Below are positions 1-11,687 of a stretch of 64,000 nucleotides of DNA, one piece after another. Source of the DNA: Leptobrachium leishanense (Eukaryota > Chordata > Amphibia > Anura > Megophryidae); assembly GCA_009667805.1 (NCBI GenBank), contig CM019068.1:5377218-5441217 (forward strand), written 5' to 3'. A model generated the notes under the pieces. It had not been told where the DNA came from and ran no database searches. It was given only the letters and a program-made list of their open reading frames with translations. Made by a program: the position numbers and the translations under genes. How positions within the stretch are numbered: position 1 is the first letter of the stretch; every line of letters starts with the position of its first letter.

Positions 1-104
1 ACGCGAGCTGAGAACGCAGGCCTTGGAGCTCGGAGGGGAATATCACGGCGTAATGACTGGAGAGACACAACGGGAGACCACAAACGGATATATTGATATT
101 ATCA

Positions 105-300
105 TCATTCATTTATATAGCGACAACAGTTTCCACAGCGCTTTACAAAAAACCAATGGGCACGAGACAAAATTACAACAAACATAGGAACAGAAACAAG
201 AGGTGTAGACGGCCCTGCTCGGAGGAGCTTACAATCTAGAGGAGCTGGGTGGGAGGAAGTCAGAGTTTTATTGGTCGTCAGGAGGATCATTAACACTTGT
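105..300. repeat. Dispersed LINE/SINE-tail repeat, copy 1
   Basis: The stretch contains a conserved core resembling TTTATATAGCG..CAGCGCTTTACA, followed by a purine-rich part with 'cttacaatctagagg'. The same core (AGCGCTGTACAA with GCTTACAATCT nearby) recurs near 700, 26,640, 36,290 and 45,670. I take it to be the 3' end of a non-LTR retroposon family, because the longest copy (45.7-46.9 kb) also carries a reverse-transcriptase-like remnant. The 63-residue frame across it is incidental. Confidence 0.5.
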
Positions 301-599
301 ATTACAGAAACGGGGACAAGGGAAGGGCTTCAATCATGATGTTTGGGAGGCGAGGAGAGGGCGGCATCACTATATAGATATATCGATGACGTACAGTGAG
401 GAGATAATCCATGATTTGCATTCAGGGCATATAAACGCACATGTAAAAGCAGTAAATTACTCAGGCCCACATTCGAGTTATTTGTTTTGGGGTTGTTGTT
501 TTTTTTCTATATATTTTTTTTTCTCACTTGATACAAATCTGGGAATAATCTCACCCCGTGTTCCAGGATCATTTCTCATACTATGAACCAGTTAAAAAG

Positions 600-785
600 T
601 ATATACTCTAACACATCTTTCATTTTACTCTCTGCTCTTGGATTGTAAGCTCTTGAGCAGGGTCCTCTCTCATACTGTTCTGTGGGTGTGTAATGTGTAT
701 GTATATTGTTATTCTGTCTCACCCATTGTACAGCGCTACGGAACTTGTTGGCGCTTTATAATTACTGATATTTAAAGCGCCCTCG
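600..785. repeat. Dispersed LINE/SINE-tail repeat, copy 2 (inverted)
   Basis: This is the reverse orientation of the same family: 'attgtaagctcttgagcagg' followed by 'ttgtacagcgctacggaac' and 'ttggcgctttata'. It lies about 300 bp from copy 1, so the two flank a short AT-rich stretch as an inverted pair. No coding capacity. Confidence 0.5.
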
Positions 786-1011
786 TCGTCTGTTACAGAG
801 ATTTATCATATAGGATTTGTTTGCAGTTTTATTACTAAACCTTTATAATTTTGCAGCTTCACAAGGAGTTTTGTGAGTGTTTGTAGTGTCTATCCTGATT
901 GCTCGTTTCATGGAGGCGGCCGTGTCTTCTGATTTATCTCATGCTTACAATTAACCCTTTGATCCTCCTATGTTCTCCTTCAGTCAAATACTACTAGCAT
1001 GCCTGTACTAG
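786..1011. other. AT-rich spacer, no recognised feature
   Basis: Nothing supportable was found in this stretch between the LINE-tail repeat and the TG microsatellite. Confidence 0.4.
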
Positions 1012-1064
1012 TGTGTGCATGTGTGTGTGGTGTGTGTGTGTGTGTGTGCGTGTGTGTGTGTGTG

Positions 1065-1107
<43 letters not shown>

Positions 1108-1122
1108 TGTGTGTGTGTGTGT
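1012..1122. repeat. (TG)n microsatellite
   Basis: Nearly pure TG/GT dinucleotide run with a few TGC and GGTG interruptions. The cysteine/valine-rich frames across it are artefacts. Confidence 0.95.
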
Positions 1123-1149
1123 AAGAAAACATGTATCGCTACAGACTAT

Positions 1150-2073
1150 CAGGGTTATTCAAAGAGATTTGAAATGTCACTGCACGTTCGGTGACTTTTC
1201 GTTCTCTTCAATTCGGTTCCTTTTGCCGATCCCATTTCGGTGACCCTGCGGTGTATTCAGCAAGCACCACAGGGTCCCCGAATTGCAGGGAAAAGCCGCC
1301 GCAAACCCGACGAAAACTAACCGCAAAACCTGCCGAATGCACGCCGACAACCCACAAAAACATCTGGATTAACCTGCCGAAAACCACGGAAAAAGCCCGA
1401 GCAGGAGCCGATCACACGCAGCGAAGCCGCCGAAGCAGCCGAGACGCAGACAGAGGGAGGTGAATAAATTAGCAAAATAGTTTGTATGAATCTGTGAAAA
1501 TGAAACGCTGTTTGTAAAGAAACTACTGAGCGAAAATGTCTGAAATTTACATATAAAATCCAATGAATGATAATAAAAAAGGGCTGATACAGAAAAAAGA
1601 AGTAAACTTAAAAAAAAATCAAGAAAAAAAATCGGACTTTAAAAAAAAAAACAAATTAAGAAAAATGCTTAAAATATCCTAAAAAAGTCTATAAATAAAG
1701 AGACTCTTTTCTGCAGAATTTTATAATGAACGGTTTATTAGATATTGAATTAAAACGGGAATATTTTTAACATTGAAGCCTATGGGATTCTCCTGAATAA
1801 ATCTGCCGAATTAAACCACCGAATGGCAGGACATTAGGGGAACCTTTCACTGCTGGTTTGTGTTCTCTGAATAGACGAAACATTGCTTCTCTATGGGGAT
1901 TTCACTGCCCTCGAACAGGCACCGAACAGGCACCGTATGTGCAGACAATTCGCCAGGATTTGGCGAATTGCCTGCTCTCTGGATAGTCGAATGGCCAAGA
2001 AAGGCAACCGAATGCTGATTTTCAGCGTTCGGTTTCCTTTCTCAAGCAATTCGGATCTCTTTGAATTACCCTG
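1150..2073. mobile_element. CAGGG-ended MITE (TTAA-type, Kolobok/piggyBac-like), copy 1
   Basis: The element opens with CAGGGTTATTCAAAGAGAT and closes with the inverted AGAGATCCGAA-type end (ATCTCTTTGAATTACCCTG). The interior has recurrent 'caccgaa'/'ttcggtg' tracts and a conserved AT-rich middle ('taataaaccgttcatt'). The sister copy at 6,619-7,546 is flanked by an exact TTAA duplication, which fits Kolobok- or piggyBac-type insertion. This copy has lost a clear duplication. No transposase is present, so it is non-autonomous. Confidence 0.75.
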
Positions 2074-2135
2074 TGTCACACTGACATACAGTATACAGAA
2101 AACATGCTGTCCTGTAGGGACCAAAAATGAAGACA

Positions 2136-4064
2136 GATCAGTAGACACACACATGCATACAGACACAGACAGACACACACATGCATACAGACACAGACAG
2201 ACATATACATACATACAGACACAGGACAGACACACACATACACCGACAGACACATCCATATAGACAGACACAAACAGACAGACATATGGACACATACATA
2301 CAGACAGACACATACATATATACATACATATAGACACAGACAGACACATACATACATACACAGACAGACACATACATACAGACACAGACACATACATATA
2401 TACATACATATAGACACATACAGACACATACATATAGACACAGACATACACATACATACATACACAGACAGATACATACAGACACATACATATATACATA
2501 CATATAGACACATACAAACACATACATATAGACACAGACAGACACATACATACATACATACACAGACAGACAGATACATACAGACACAGACACATACATA
2601 TATACATACATATAGACACAGACAGACACATACATACATACACAGACAGACAGATACATACAGACACAGACACATACATATATACATACATATAGACACA
2701 GACAGACACATACATACATACACAGACAGACAGATACATATAGACACAGACACAGACAGACACATACATACATACACAGACAGACAGATACATACAGACA
2801 CAGACACATACATATATACATACATATAGACACAGACAGACACATACATACATACACAGACAGACAGATACATACAGACACAGACACAGACAGACACATA
2901 CATACATACACAGACAGACAGATACATACAGACACAGACACATACATATATACATACATATAGACACATACAGACACATACATATAGACACAGACATACA
3001 CATACATACATACACAGACAGACAGATACATACAGACACATACATATATACATACATATAGACACATACAAACACATACATATAGACACAGACAGACACA
3101 TACATACATACATACACAGACAGACAGATACATACAGACACAGACACATACATATATACATACATATAGACACAGACAGACACATACATACATACACAGA
3201 CAGACAGATACATACAGACACAGACACATACATATATACATACATATAGACACATACAGACACATACATATAGACACAGACATACACATACATACATACA
3301 CAGACAGATACATACAGACACATACATATATACATACATATAGACACATACAAACACATACATATAGACACAGACAGACACATACATACATACATACACA
3401 GACAGACAGATACATACAGACACAGACACATACATATATACATACATATAGACACAGACAGACACATACATACATACACAGACAGACAGATACATACAGA
3501 CACAGACACATACATATATACATACATATAGACACAGACAGACACATACATACATACACAGACAGACAGATACATACAGACACAGACAGACACATACATA
3601 CATACACAGACAGACAGATACATACAGACACAGACATATATACATACATATAGACACATACAGACACATACATATAGACACAGACATACACATACATACA
3701 TACACAGACAGACAGATACATACAGACACATACATATATACATACATATAGACACATACAAACACATACATATAGACACAGACAGACACATACATACATA
3801 CATACACAGACAGACAGATACATACAGACACAGACACATACATATATACATACATATAGACACATACAAACACATACATATAGACACAGACAGACACATA
3901 CATACATACATACACAGACAGACAGATACATACAGACACAGACACATACATATATACATACATATAGACACAGACAGACACATACATACATACATACACA
4001 GACAGACACATACAGACAGACACAGACACATACATAGATATAGACACAGACAGACACTGATAGA
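2136..4064. repeat. Large compound CAGA/CATA microsatellite (~1.9 kb)
   Basis: About 1.9 kb of alternating CAGA, CATA and TATA tetranucleotide blocks organised into higher-order units of roughly 100-300 bp (e.g. 'gacacatacatatatacata' recurring with 'cacagacagacagatacata'). All three minus-strand frames stay open for 640-740 codons only because the unit lacks stops. The Cys/Val/Tyr/Met repeat 'proteins' are not genes. It sits about 60 bp downstream of the splice donor of the candidate exon at 4,124-4,191, so it would be intronic if that gene is real. Confidence 0.95.
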
Positions 4065-4123
4065 TAAATAGATGAGGATAGATATAGAACGACACATAGA
4101 TAATTCTGGTTGAGTGCACTTAC

Positions 4124-4191
4124 AGGTGCCCTTCCAGCGTTGGGGCGACATGCAGCAGGATGAGCCCCACAAACAGGAGCCTGGGAAGCAT
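4124..4191 (-). CDS. Candidate first coding exon: signal peptide of a secreted protein (possible tandem A2M-family gene)
   Basis: On the minus strand an ATG in good context (CTCACCATGC) opens 22 codons, MLPRLLFVGLILLHVAPTLE followed by G-H. This is a textbook secretory signal: a basic residue, a hydrophobic core LLFVGLILL, then small residues. The reading runs into a consensus donor, CACCT|GTAAGT, in phase 2. A TATA-like TTTAAG lies about 55-60 bp upstream of the ATG on the minus strand (near 4,246). Exon 1 of A2M-family genes encodes just such a peptide. The same-strand A2M-like gene at 36-61 kb makes a head-to-tail tandem paralogue a reasonable guess. The peptide itself does not prove family membership: any secreted or membrane protein could start this way. 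The rest of the gene would lie left of the window, beyond a microsatellite-filled intron. Confidence 0.55.
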
Positions 4192-4440
4192 GGTGAGGTC
4201 CCTGTATCCCGGGTCACTGTGCTGGATGGATCCAGGACACTTTGCTTAAATTGCCTTCACACCCCCACAGTGACAGCGGCGCAGCAGGACAGACACTGGA
4301 CATGGAATTGCATAATGTTTGAGTTCTGTAAAGTCAGTTCAAGGACTGTTTGGGCAGAAAGAGGAGATTAGGACATTGAGAAAGCTTTGTGTTTACTTTG
4401 ATGTCATGTGGAGTCACTGGGGGACATCAAGGAAATAGCC

Positions 4441-4463
4441 AGGTGTGTGTGTGTGTGTGTGCT

Positions 4464-4494
<31 letters not shown>

Positions 4495-4501
4495 GCTTGT
4501 G

Positions 4502-4551
<50 letters not shown>

Positions 4552-4553
4552 CT

Positions 4554-4587
<34 letters not shown>

Positions 4588-4607
4588 TGTGTGTGTGTGT
4601 ATGCTTG

Positions 4608-4639
<32 letters not shown>

Positions 4640-4675
4640 CTTGTGTGTGTGTTTGTGTGTGTGTGTGTGTGCTTG

Positions 4676-4725
<50 letters not shown>

Positions 4726-4773
4726 TGTGTGTGTGTGTGTGTGCTTGTGTGTGTGTGTGCTTGTGTGTGTGTT
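4441..4773. repeat. (GT)n microsatellite with TTGTGTG/GCTTGTG interruptions
   Basis: A 330-bp GT run punctuated every 16-24 bp by 'gctt' or 'ttt'. Its frames are open on both strands but not coding. Confidence 0.95.
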
Positions 4774-5166
4774 GGACATTACCAAGACATTTCACAGGTC
4801 ACAGCGGGACATTAATTTGCGGAACTGACTGTAATAACGATGTACGTTTCTGGCTACTTTTGTTTTTATTATGCTTTGTGTTACTTTATAAATAAAATGT
4901 ATTGGTTTAATGTGTGTGGTATCACACACAGCACAGGTACTAAGTGTACGTATATTTCTTCCCTGTACATGTGGTGCCATTAAGCCATGACGGACGGTAA
5001 CACATTAAACAATTTGTCAGATCTTTCAGTGATTCACATTTTGAAAGTATTTCCGAAAATAAGAATTGCAAATCGGCAACATCTGAGACCAAACTGATCG
5101 GTGAATAACGAGTCGATTGGTTCGTCATATAACGAATTGACTTAGTTTTGACGACTCTAGAAACAA
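4774..5166. other. Non-coding spacer
   Basis: AT-rich sequence with a short 'cgaataacg/cgttatat' patch at 5,100-5,150 resembling the interior of the TTCGG-rich hAT relatives. No exon, RNA gene or complete repeat recognised. Confidence 0.4.
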
Positions 5167-5169
5167 TAT

Positions 5170-5604
5170 GGCCCCTATTACACGCTTCGCGCAGTGCATT
5201 TGCGCGAGGACAAAACCATTTGCGCGGAACGTCATAGTACGACGTTCACGCAAACGATGCGCGTTATCGTCTACCGCGATTGACCCTGCGTGAACCCAGC
5301 GCGAGCGCGAGTTCGTGCGCACATCCTATACTTAACATTGTGAGCGCAAATGCGTTATTGCGGATGGTATTACGATCTTCGCGCAAAGTTGTACGAGCGA
5401 CGTTTGCGTGAATTTTCGTAACGTCTTTGAAAACTTGGTGCAAATATCATCGTTGTGGCCGAAACGAAATAACTCAGAAATAAAAAAAATACAGCACAGT
5501 TACACATTCTACACATACCCAGACATCAAAAATAACGTTTTTTTCCGTGCACAAAAAAAAATGCGCTGCGTGAGCGCATTTGCGCGAAGCGTGTTATAGG
5601 GGCC
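5170..5604. mobile_element. Foldback MITE with GGCCCC ends, copy F1 (3-bp TSD TAT)
   Basis: Terminal inverted repeats GGCCCCTATTACACGCTTCG and the mirrored CGAAGCGTGTTATAGGGGCC are flanked by the direct duplication TAT/TAT. The interior is rich in short GCGC/TTTGCGC inverted motifs and includes 'ctatacttaacattgtgagc', shared by the other members at 5,757, 10,051, 36,471 and 54,348. Three-base target duplications fit PIF/Harbinger-like insertion, but the superfamily is not settled. No transposase. Confidence 0.75.
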
Positions 5605-5680
5605 TATAATGGCTCTGGTAAGTTTACAACAGCTCTAGTTAAGTTAGCACCAACTATGTCATACGGCCCTTAGTTTTTTC
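5605..5680. repeat. Half copy of the short GGGCCATATTAC foldback MITE
   Basis: Contains 'tttacaacagctcta..taagttagcaccaacta' then 'acggccc', which matches one arm of the complete 130-bp element at 8,415-8,544. F1 appears to have landed inside or beside it. A second half copy follows F2 (6,473-6,545). Confidence 0.55.
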
Positions 5681-5756
5681 CGTGGTTTGATTTAGTGGCG
5701 AAAATTATTAATGTCCCCCAGTATTGACTGTGGTATCTTATGTGCCCCCCTATATA

Positions 5757-6472
5757 GGCCCCTATTACAGCTTCGCGCAAATGCGCTCGGGCAGCGCATA
5801 TTTTTTGTGCATGGAAAAAAGTTATCGCGTGAATATTAACACGGCATTCCGATCTGAGCGCATGTTTTCAGCCTTCATGTTTTTTCGTGCGTAAATCCGA
5901 CACACAAATTCGTGCGCAAATGAACGTTACGTGCAGGAATCGGTGGGCAGACTGTTTTTTCACGGGATTCAGCCAATCAGAATTAAGAACCACCATTTTC
6001 TAAAGTTAGGTTGCTGCGCCTGTCAAAGTCAATCTGTGTATATGTGCTGCAACAAAATCATTTTTTGACAGATTATTAATTTTTGATGTCTGGGTATGTG
6101 TAGAATGTGTAACTGTGCTGTATTTTTTTTATTGCTGAGTTATTTCGTTTCGGCCACAACGATCATATTTGCAGTTAACACCAAGTTTTCAAAGACGTTA
6201 CGAAAATTCACGCAAACGTCGCTCGTACGACTTTGCGCGAAGATTGTAATACTATCCGCAATAACGCAATTGCGCTCACAATGTTAAGTATAGGATGCGC
6301 GCACGAACTTGCGCTCGCGCTGGGTTCGCGCAGGGTCAATCGCGGTAGACGATAACGCACATCATTTGCGCGAACGTCGTACTACAACGTTCTGCGCAAA
6401 TGGTTTTTATCCTCGCGCAAAAGCGCATTTGCACGCACACAAATGCACAGCGCGAAGTGTGTAATAGGGGCC
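5757..6472. mobile_element. Foldback MITE with GGCCCC ends, copy F2 (3-bp TSD ATA)
   Basis: 716 bp with ends GGCCCCTATTACAGCTTCGC / GAAGTGTGTAATAGGGGCC and exact ATA target duplication (5,754-5,756; 6,473-6,475). Its right half is the reverse complement of much of F1, including the shared 'gtttcggccacaacga' stretch. The two neighbours are therefore the same family in opposite orientation. Non-autonomous. Confidence 0.78.
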
Positions 6473-6545
6473 ATAGCCTGTGGAGGTTTTAAGTTTACAA
6501 CAGCTCTGGTTAAATTAACACCAACTATGTGATACGGCCCTAAGT
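6473..6545. repeat. Half copy of the short GGGCCATATTAC foldback MITE
   Basis: Same arm as at 5,605-5,680 ('tttacaacagctctggttaa', then 'acggccct'). It directly abuts F2. Confidence 0.5.
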
Positions 6546-6618
6546 GTATATATAAATAAGATTCCAAAGTTCCAGAGTAATGTGATGCAATGATACCTTT
6601 TGTTGACACATAAATTAA

Positions 6619-7546
6619 CAGGGTAATTCAAAAAGATCCGAATTGCTTGAGAAAGGTAACCGAACGCTGAAATTCAGGGCACGGTTACCTTTCTTGGCCA
6701 TTTCGACTATCCAGAGAGCAGGCAATTCGCCAAATCCTGGCGAATTGCCTGAACATACGGTGCCTGTTCGGTGCCTGTTCGAGGACAGTGAATCCCCATG
6801 AAAAAGCACTGCTTCATCTATTCAGAGAACACAAACCAGCAGTGAAAGGTTCCCGAAATGCCCTGCCATTCGGTGGTTTAATTCGGCAGGTTTATTCAGG
6901 AGAATCCCATAGGCTTCAATGTTAAAAATATTCCCGTTTTAATTCCATATCTAATAAACCGTTCATTATAAATTTCTTTATTTATTGATTTTTTAGTAAA
7001 TTTTAAGAATTTTTTTTTTTTAAAAAAAGTACGATTTGTTTTTTAACTTTTTTTCTTTTTTCTGTAACAGCCTTTTTATTATCATTCATTGGATTTTATA
7101 TGTAAATTTCAGACATTTTCGCTCAGTAGTTTCTTTGCAAACAGTGTTTCACTTTTCAAACATTCATGCAAACGGTTTTTCTAATTTATTCACTTCACTC
7201 GTCTGCGGTGTCGGCTTTTTCCGGCGGCTTTGCTGCGTGTGATCGGCTCCTGCTCGAGTTTTTCCGGCGGCTTCGCTGCGTGTGTTCGGTTCCTGCTCGG
7301 GTTTTTCCGGCGTCTTCGGCCGGTTAATCCAGATGTTTTTGCGGGTTTCAGTGTGCATTCACCGGGTTTTTGCAGTGACTTTTCGTCGGGTTTGCGGCAG
7401 CTTTTCTCTGCGCTTCGACGGCCCTGTGATGCTTGCTGAATACACCGCAGGGTCGCCGAAATGGGATCGCCGAATCACACCGAATTGAAGAGAACGAAAA
7501 GTCACCGAACATGTGGTGACTTTTCGATTCTCTTTGAATAACCCTG
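6619..7546. mobile_element. CAGGG-ended MITE copy 2 with exact TTAA target duplication
   Basis: 928 bp bounded by CAGGGTAATTCAAAAAGATC and TTGAATAACCCTG, flanked by TTAA at 6,615-6,618 and 7,547-7,550. The interior includes 'cggtgcctgttcggtgcctg' at ~6,758-6,777, an 11-bp doublet that became a 27-bp minisatellite in the related copy at 19.7-20.7 kb. TTAA duplication fits Kolobok or piggyBac families. Non-autonomous, with no transposase frame. Confidence 0.82.
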
Positions 7547-7878
7547 TTAATATTTTAATTGCCGCAATTCGGCAGCTTTCGCCAACGTCCAATAACTGCT
7601 TCAGCGAATCCAATTTACTGTGACCATTTCTAAATAGTGAATTCACCATATTTTTGGCAAAATTGATTCCCCGAATTGTGACAAAAAGCAAAGGATCTAA
7701 AGATGAATTAACCCTTTAGAGTCTAGCTTCCATAATAACCCCTAAAATGGCAATAAAGCAGGGAAATACAATAAAAATAAACAGTGTGGCATGTAGACTA
7801 CCCGTTAACCCCTAAAATGACATTTATCAAAAGAAAACATTAAATGAATACACTGTGATGCATGTAGCCTACCCATAA

Positions 7879-8304
7879 GGCTAGGGTCAGACGAACGCAG
7901 TGCGAACGTGCGTGCAGCCACACTTTATCATGGCCGTAGTAGCAGCAAATGACGGACAATGATGGCAAAAAAACGAAGTACGGCCGGACGAAAGTGAGGC
8001 TGCGCAACGCAAGCGGCAAACAAACGTATTTTTTCGAGAACGTGATACCACTACTACTGACGTACAGAGTGCGCTGTATCCGCTAGCGGCGTGTGTGTGT
8101 GATTAGGAGACATCAGACCCTGCTAATGTCCGGCCAACATAACGTCCAGACGCAAAAAGGGTTTTGTTGATGATCCGTACAAAAACAAGGACAGAAATGC
8201 GCATCGTATGACCGCTATCGCGTATTCCGTGAAAAAATACGTCCATTTGTTCGAACGCACTTTTTTATGGACGACATGAAAAATGTGTTCGTCTGACCCT
8301 AGTG
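7879..8304. mobile_element. MITE with GGCTAGGGTCAGACGAACGC ends, copy 1 (TSD TAA)
   Basis: 426 bp, with ends GGCTAGGGTCAGACGAACGC and GTTCGTCTGACCCTAGTG, flanked by TAA on both sides (7,876-7,878; 8,305-8,307). A near-identical copy in reverse orientation sits inside the Helitron at 52,177-52,601. TWA target duplication suggests PIF/Harbinger-type mobilisation. Confidence 0.78.
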
Positions 8305-8414
8305 TAAACCCCTAAAATGACATTTATCAAAGGAAAACATTAAATGAATACACTGTGAGGCACGTAGCCTACACATTAACCCCTTAAATGCCAGTATTCA
8401 AGGGAAAACATGAA

Positions 8415-8544
8415 GGGCCATATTACAAAGTTGGTGCTAACTTAACCAGAGCTGTTGTTAATTTAACAACCCCATAGGCTATAATGGCTCTGGGACGTTT
8501 ACAACAGCTCTGGTTAAGTTAGCACCAACTTTGTAATATGGCCC
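8415..8544. mobile_element. Complete 130-bp GGGCCATATTAC foldback MITE (TSD GAA)
   Basis: Nearly the whole element is one palindrome: GGGCCATATTACAAAGTTGG at the left, its complement at the right, GAA duplicated on both flanks. The arms include 'gctaacttaaccagagctgt'. Copies are embedded in two hAT elements (12,287 and 40,509), which shows it jumps into other repeats. Confidence 0.8.
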
Positions 8545-8650
8545 GAAATGTATACATTGTGAGGCACGTAGCCTGGCCATTAACCCTTAATTTACAACTA
8601 AACCAAGGCAAGAACGAAAGTAATACACAATGTAATATATGGTCTGACCA

Positions 8651-9531
8651 TTAACCCTTTCACTGATGAGCAATTTCAGCCCTGTGAAAAACAATGTTAA
8701 GTTTTTATTTTATTATTTCTGATTTTTAATTTACACTGAATATGGTCATATTGGGTATCATTGGAAAGGCCAGACTCTGCTCTTTCCAATGACACCTTGA
8801 TTGCATATAAATGTGTATGTTTGTATTTAATAAATGAATAATCGCACTGCCGGATCTCTGGGCATAGTTTGCCGATTTTACTCTGCCTGAATCCCAGTAT
8901 TTTCTGCAGATGTTTTTAACACCGACATTCACTTAATTCACCTCATTTATTCCAGATTTACATTCATAGTCTTCCGCTCTGCCCAAGTGTGACACCAGTA
9001 AAAATTATCTTAATTAATGCTCTTTAATTGTTTAAAATATACACTTAATTTCACCTTCTGGATCACTGGGCTTCAGGCATGAGTTATGGTTCAAAATGGC
9101 CTTTTTTTCATCGTTATCTTGGCCACTTTTCTTGACGTACCGATGCTGAGATATAAAATAAAGGCAGTACATGGCAGGGGGCTCGGATCATTACAGGTCA
9201 CTTGAGTAAACGGAATCCTAAAAAGGATGGTTTCTATTTATTTCCTTAACCTTGCGATCTGCGCTTAAAAGCTGTGGGCACAAATTTGAGGCCGAAAAGA
9301 GTTATTCAGTAAGTTCAATTTATAGCTCGTGATATTACATAATAACCAAATATCAGGTTTGTTGAGATGTGAGCTACATTGTAACCAGAGGGACATGTCC
9401 TGTTTTTTTTTAGTAAAGTTTTGCTTCAGAACAAATTTTGCTGAAAGGGGGATAAAAAGAAATATGATAATAATAGTTATTATTGATTGTTTGTTCGGCA
9501 TTATTATAGATATCATTGCTGTTTATTATTA
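8651..9531. other. Non-coding; starts with one TTAACCCTTTCACTG (piggyBac-like) end
   Basis: A TTAACCCTTTCACTGATGAG terminus at 8,651 resembles the piggyBac-like MITE at 9,536, and 'atcattggaaaggccaga' resembles its interior, but no matching right end was found. The rest is AT-rich with no coding or RNA features. Confidence 0.4.
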
Positions 9532-9535
9532 TTAA

Positions 9536-9814
9536 CCCTTTCACTGCTGAGGACGTGTGGGGAACATCCTCATTGACTCCTAAGGAAAGATGGAGTGGAG
9601 ATCGGGGGTTCCTTTGAACCCCAATATCTCCCGACTGTTGGCAGCTAGCAGTGTCATGTGTGGTATCATTAGAAAGGCCAGAGCATGATACCAATGATAG
9701 CAATGATACCAAACATGACCATGTTTAAAGTAAGGAACAAAAATTATAATAATAATAATAAAAAAAAGAAAAACATGTTTTTCTAAGATGTGAAATGGCT
9801 CAGCAGTGAAGGGG
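9536..9814. mobile_element. piggyBac-like MITE (TTAA TSD)
   Basis: Ends CCCTTTCACTGCTGAGG and CTCAGCAGTGAAGGGG, flanked by TTAA at 9,532-9,535 and 9,815-9,818. The middle has hairpins ('gggggttcctttgaacccc') and 'ggtatcat..aaggccagagc' shared with the longer relative at 61,232-62,440. CCC/GGG ends plus TTAA are the piggyBac hallmark. No transposase. Confidence 0.75.
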
Positions 9815-10050
9815 TTAAATCTGCTTTCTGGGGTTAAATCTGGGGTTAAATCTGCTTTCTGTTATTAAAGTCAGGGGAGATACATTGAGGATATTTCTCT
9901 GGGCGATGGATGATGCCAGGGATTTTTTTTGTTTGTTTCTGTAAAACCTCAATTTATTTTATATAATCATTAAACTCCACAAAATATCCGAGGATTTAGG
10001 TTAAAATAACATTTTAATCATTTTCACCTTCTTTTTTATTACCCATCAGA

Positions 10051-10787
10051 GGGCCACATTACAATCTTGTTGTTAACCGTAGCGCCGGCTTGGTTAAGTG
10101 TTAACACGCGCGTTAACAATAATTGCGCTCAATTCCGTATTACATTATCAACGGTAAAACCGCTCGGAATTGTATATCGCCTGGAAACCTGCGCAAGCCC
10201 TGCGTGAGCTTACTGTACTTCACGCATCCTATACTTAACATTATGAGCGCAAACGCAAATGTGCGCTACGATTAACGAGGCTTCACAATCTATTAGCGCA
10301 AATTACCGCATGGGAGTTAAAAGGAAAATCTTTGCGATTCTCAAAAGCTGGTGTTAATGGCAAATCTGAACGACCCGGCCGAAACCAAATACACCAGCCC
10401 ATAAAAAGGATTGCGGCAAAGCACAGCGGCCCATTCAACTCATACCAAACCTATACAATGGATGAAGTTGTGTGCGCATGTATTATTGCCCGAGCATATA
10501 TGCTCGGATTGACAGTGGCAGACGCAATTTATTAACGTGGACAGGTGTGGTTCTTAATTCTGATTGGCTGAATTGCGAAAAACAACTGCACACACACAGA
10601 TTTTTGCACGAGATGGAACTGCGTGTGCATTTGGGAGCGTCCTGTTTCGCGAGATATTGATTAGCGGATGAAAACACTCGCGAAGATTGTAATTCCAACA
10701 GTGATTTGCACGCGCAAAACTTTAACGCTTAGCGCAAAGAATTTCACTTAGCGCGAGGATTTTAGCGTTAAGAATGTAATGTGACCC
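10051..10787. mobile_element. Foldback MITE with GGGCC ends, copy F4 (3-bp TSD AGA)
   Basis: 737 bp. Ends GGGCCACATTACAATCTTG / AAGAATGTAATGTGACCC, with AGA duplicated at 10,048-10,050 and 10,788-10,790. The interior carries 'ctatacttaacattatgagc' and many GCGC palindromes as in F1, F2 and F7. Short frames inside are not conserved between copies, so none is called a gene. Confidence 0.78.
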
Positions 10788-10790
10788 AGA

Positions 10791-11687
10791 ACGTGTTCAG
10801 ACTGAATGAACGTGTAATAAGGAATGTACCGGAGACAAACCTTCACGCATTGATCTGGGACGCATTTTGTGCCAGTGATTTCAGAATTCGATACACTTTA
10901 CTCTATTTAAGATCCTGAAGAAACCCCCCCCCACTCCATGAAGCCGCGCGCTTTGATATGAGAGTGACAATGTGTCCCAGGATGCACATTACAATGAAAC
11001 GTTGAGGTGACGTTGCCAAAACAAATATTGCATTGAGAAATAAAACAAATGAATTTCACCACCGCTGCTGGGATTAATTCCATGCGTTTGGTGTTTTCTT
11101 TGGACCCTTGTACCCGTATCACCGAGCTGGACACTTTACACCCACATCCCGGCAGCCCAGGCTTTTTTAAACTTTTTGTTAATTCTATGGACTTGGTGAC
11201 TTTATTAAACACACATTGTAAGAGGTGTTTCTTTGTGATCTTCCTGTAACGTTGTGATAATAATGTGACTCAGAAAGGAGATGGGAAAGATTAAAACCTT
11301 CACAATTCGCCAACGGGCGAATCTCACACGTTCACTAGTGATGCTACATGGATTGTATTAAAACCATGGGATAATATGTGGCCTTGGTCCATCAGAGCTC
11401 CAGTCCTCATAGCAGCTCAGACATAAGCTGAGTGAAAGCTGTTATCCATTAGTGGCGCGCAACTAATGGCTTTATTCTGAAGAGCCGCTGATCAGGGTCT
11501 TAAGTCAGAATATTTGAGAGCAGCCGAGCGATACCGGCAAAGCTTGCGGCTCGGATGGAATCGGCTCATGGTGTTTGTGTTGGCGCCACTTAATGAGATA
11601 ATCATGATTTGGAAGTTTATCTCATTCACTTGAGACGCTGAGCCTGAAAGATATCTTACCCTCACCATGTGGCACCGGCTCTACCAG
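10791..11687. other. Apparently single-copy non-coding stretch
   Basis: Mixed-composition sequence without recognisable exon, repeat or RNA. Frames of 66-101 residues here lack features and are not supported. Confidence 0.4.

Larger units (their letters stand above)
7690..8650. repeat. Degenerate ~80-bp tandem repeat interrupted by two MITEs
   Basis: Units of the type 'aacccctaaaatgacattta' plus 'aaaacattaaatgaatacac' plus 'gtagcct' recur at ~7,738, 7,806, 8,308, 8,384 and 8,545. The MITEs at 7,879-8,304 and 8,415-8,544 are inserted into this array. Confidence 0.6.

Noticed and set aside
1891..4217. Minus-strand frames of 640-740 codons (Cys/Val/Tyr/Met repeats)
   Set aside because: They are translations of a tetranucleotide microsatellite open in all three frames; no gene-like composition.
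4389..4895. Plus and minus frames of Cys/Val or Thr/His repeats
   Set aside because: (GT)n microsatellite read in six frames.
10332..10698. Overlapping 62-71-codon frames
   Set aside because: Interior of a foldback MITE; not conserved in sister copies.
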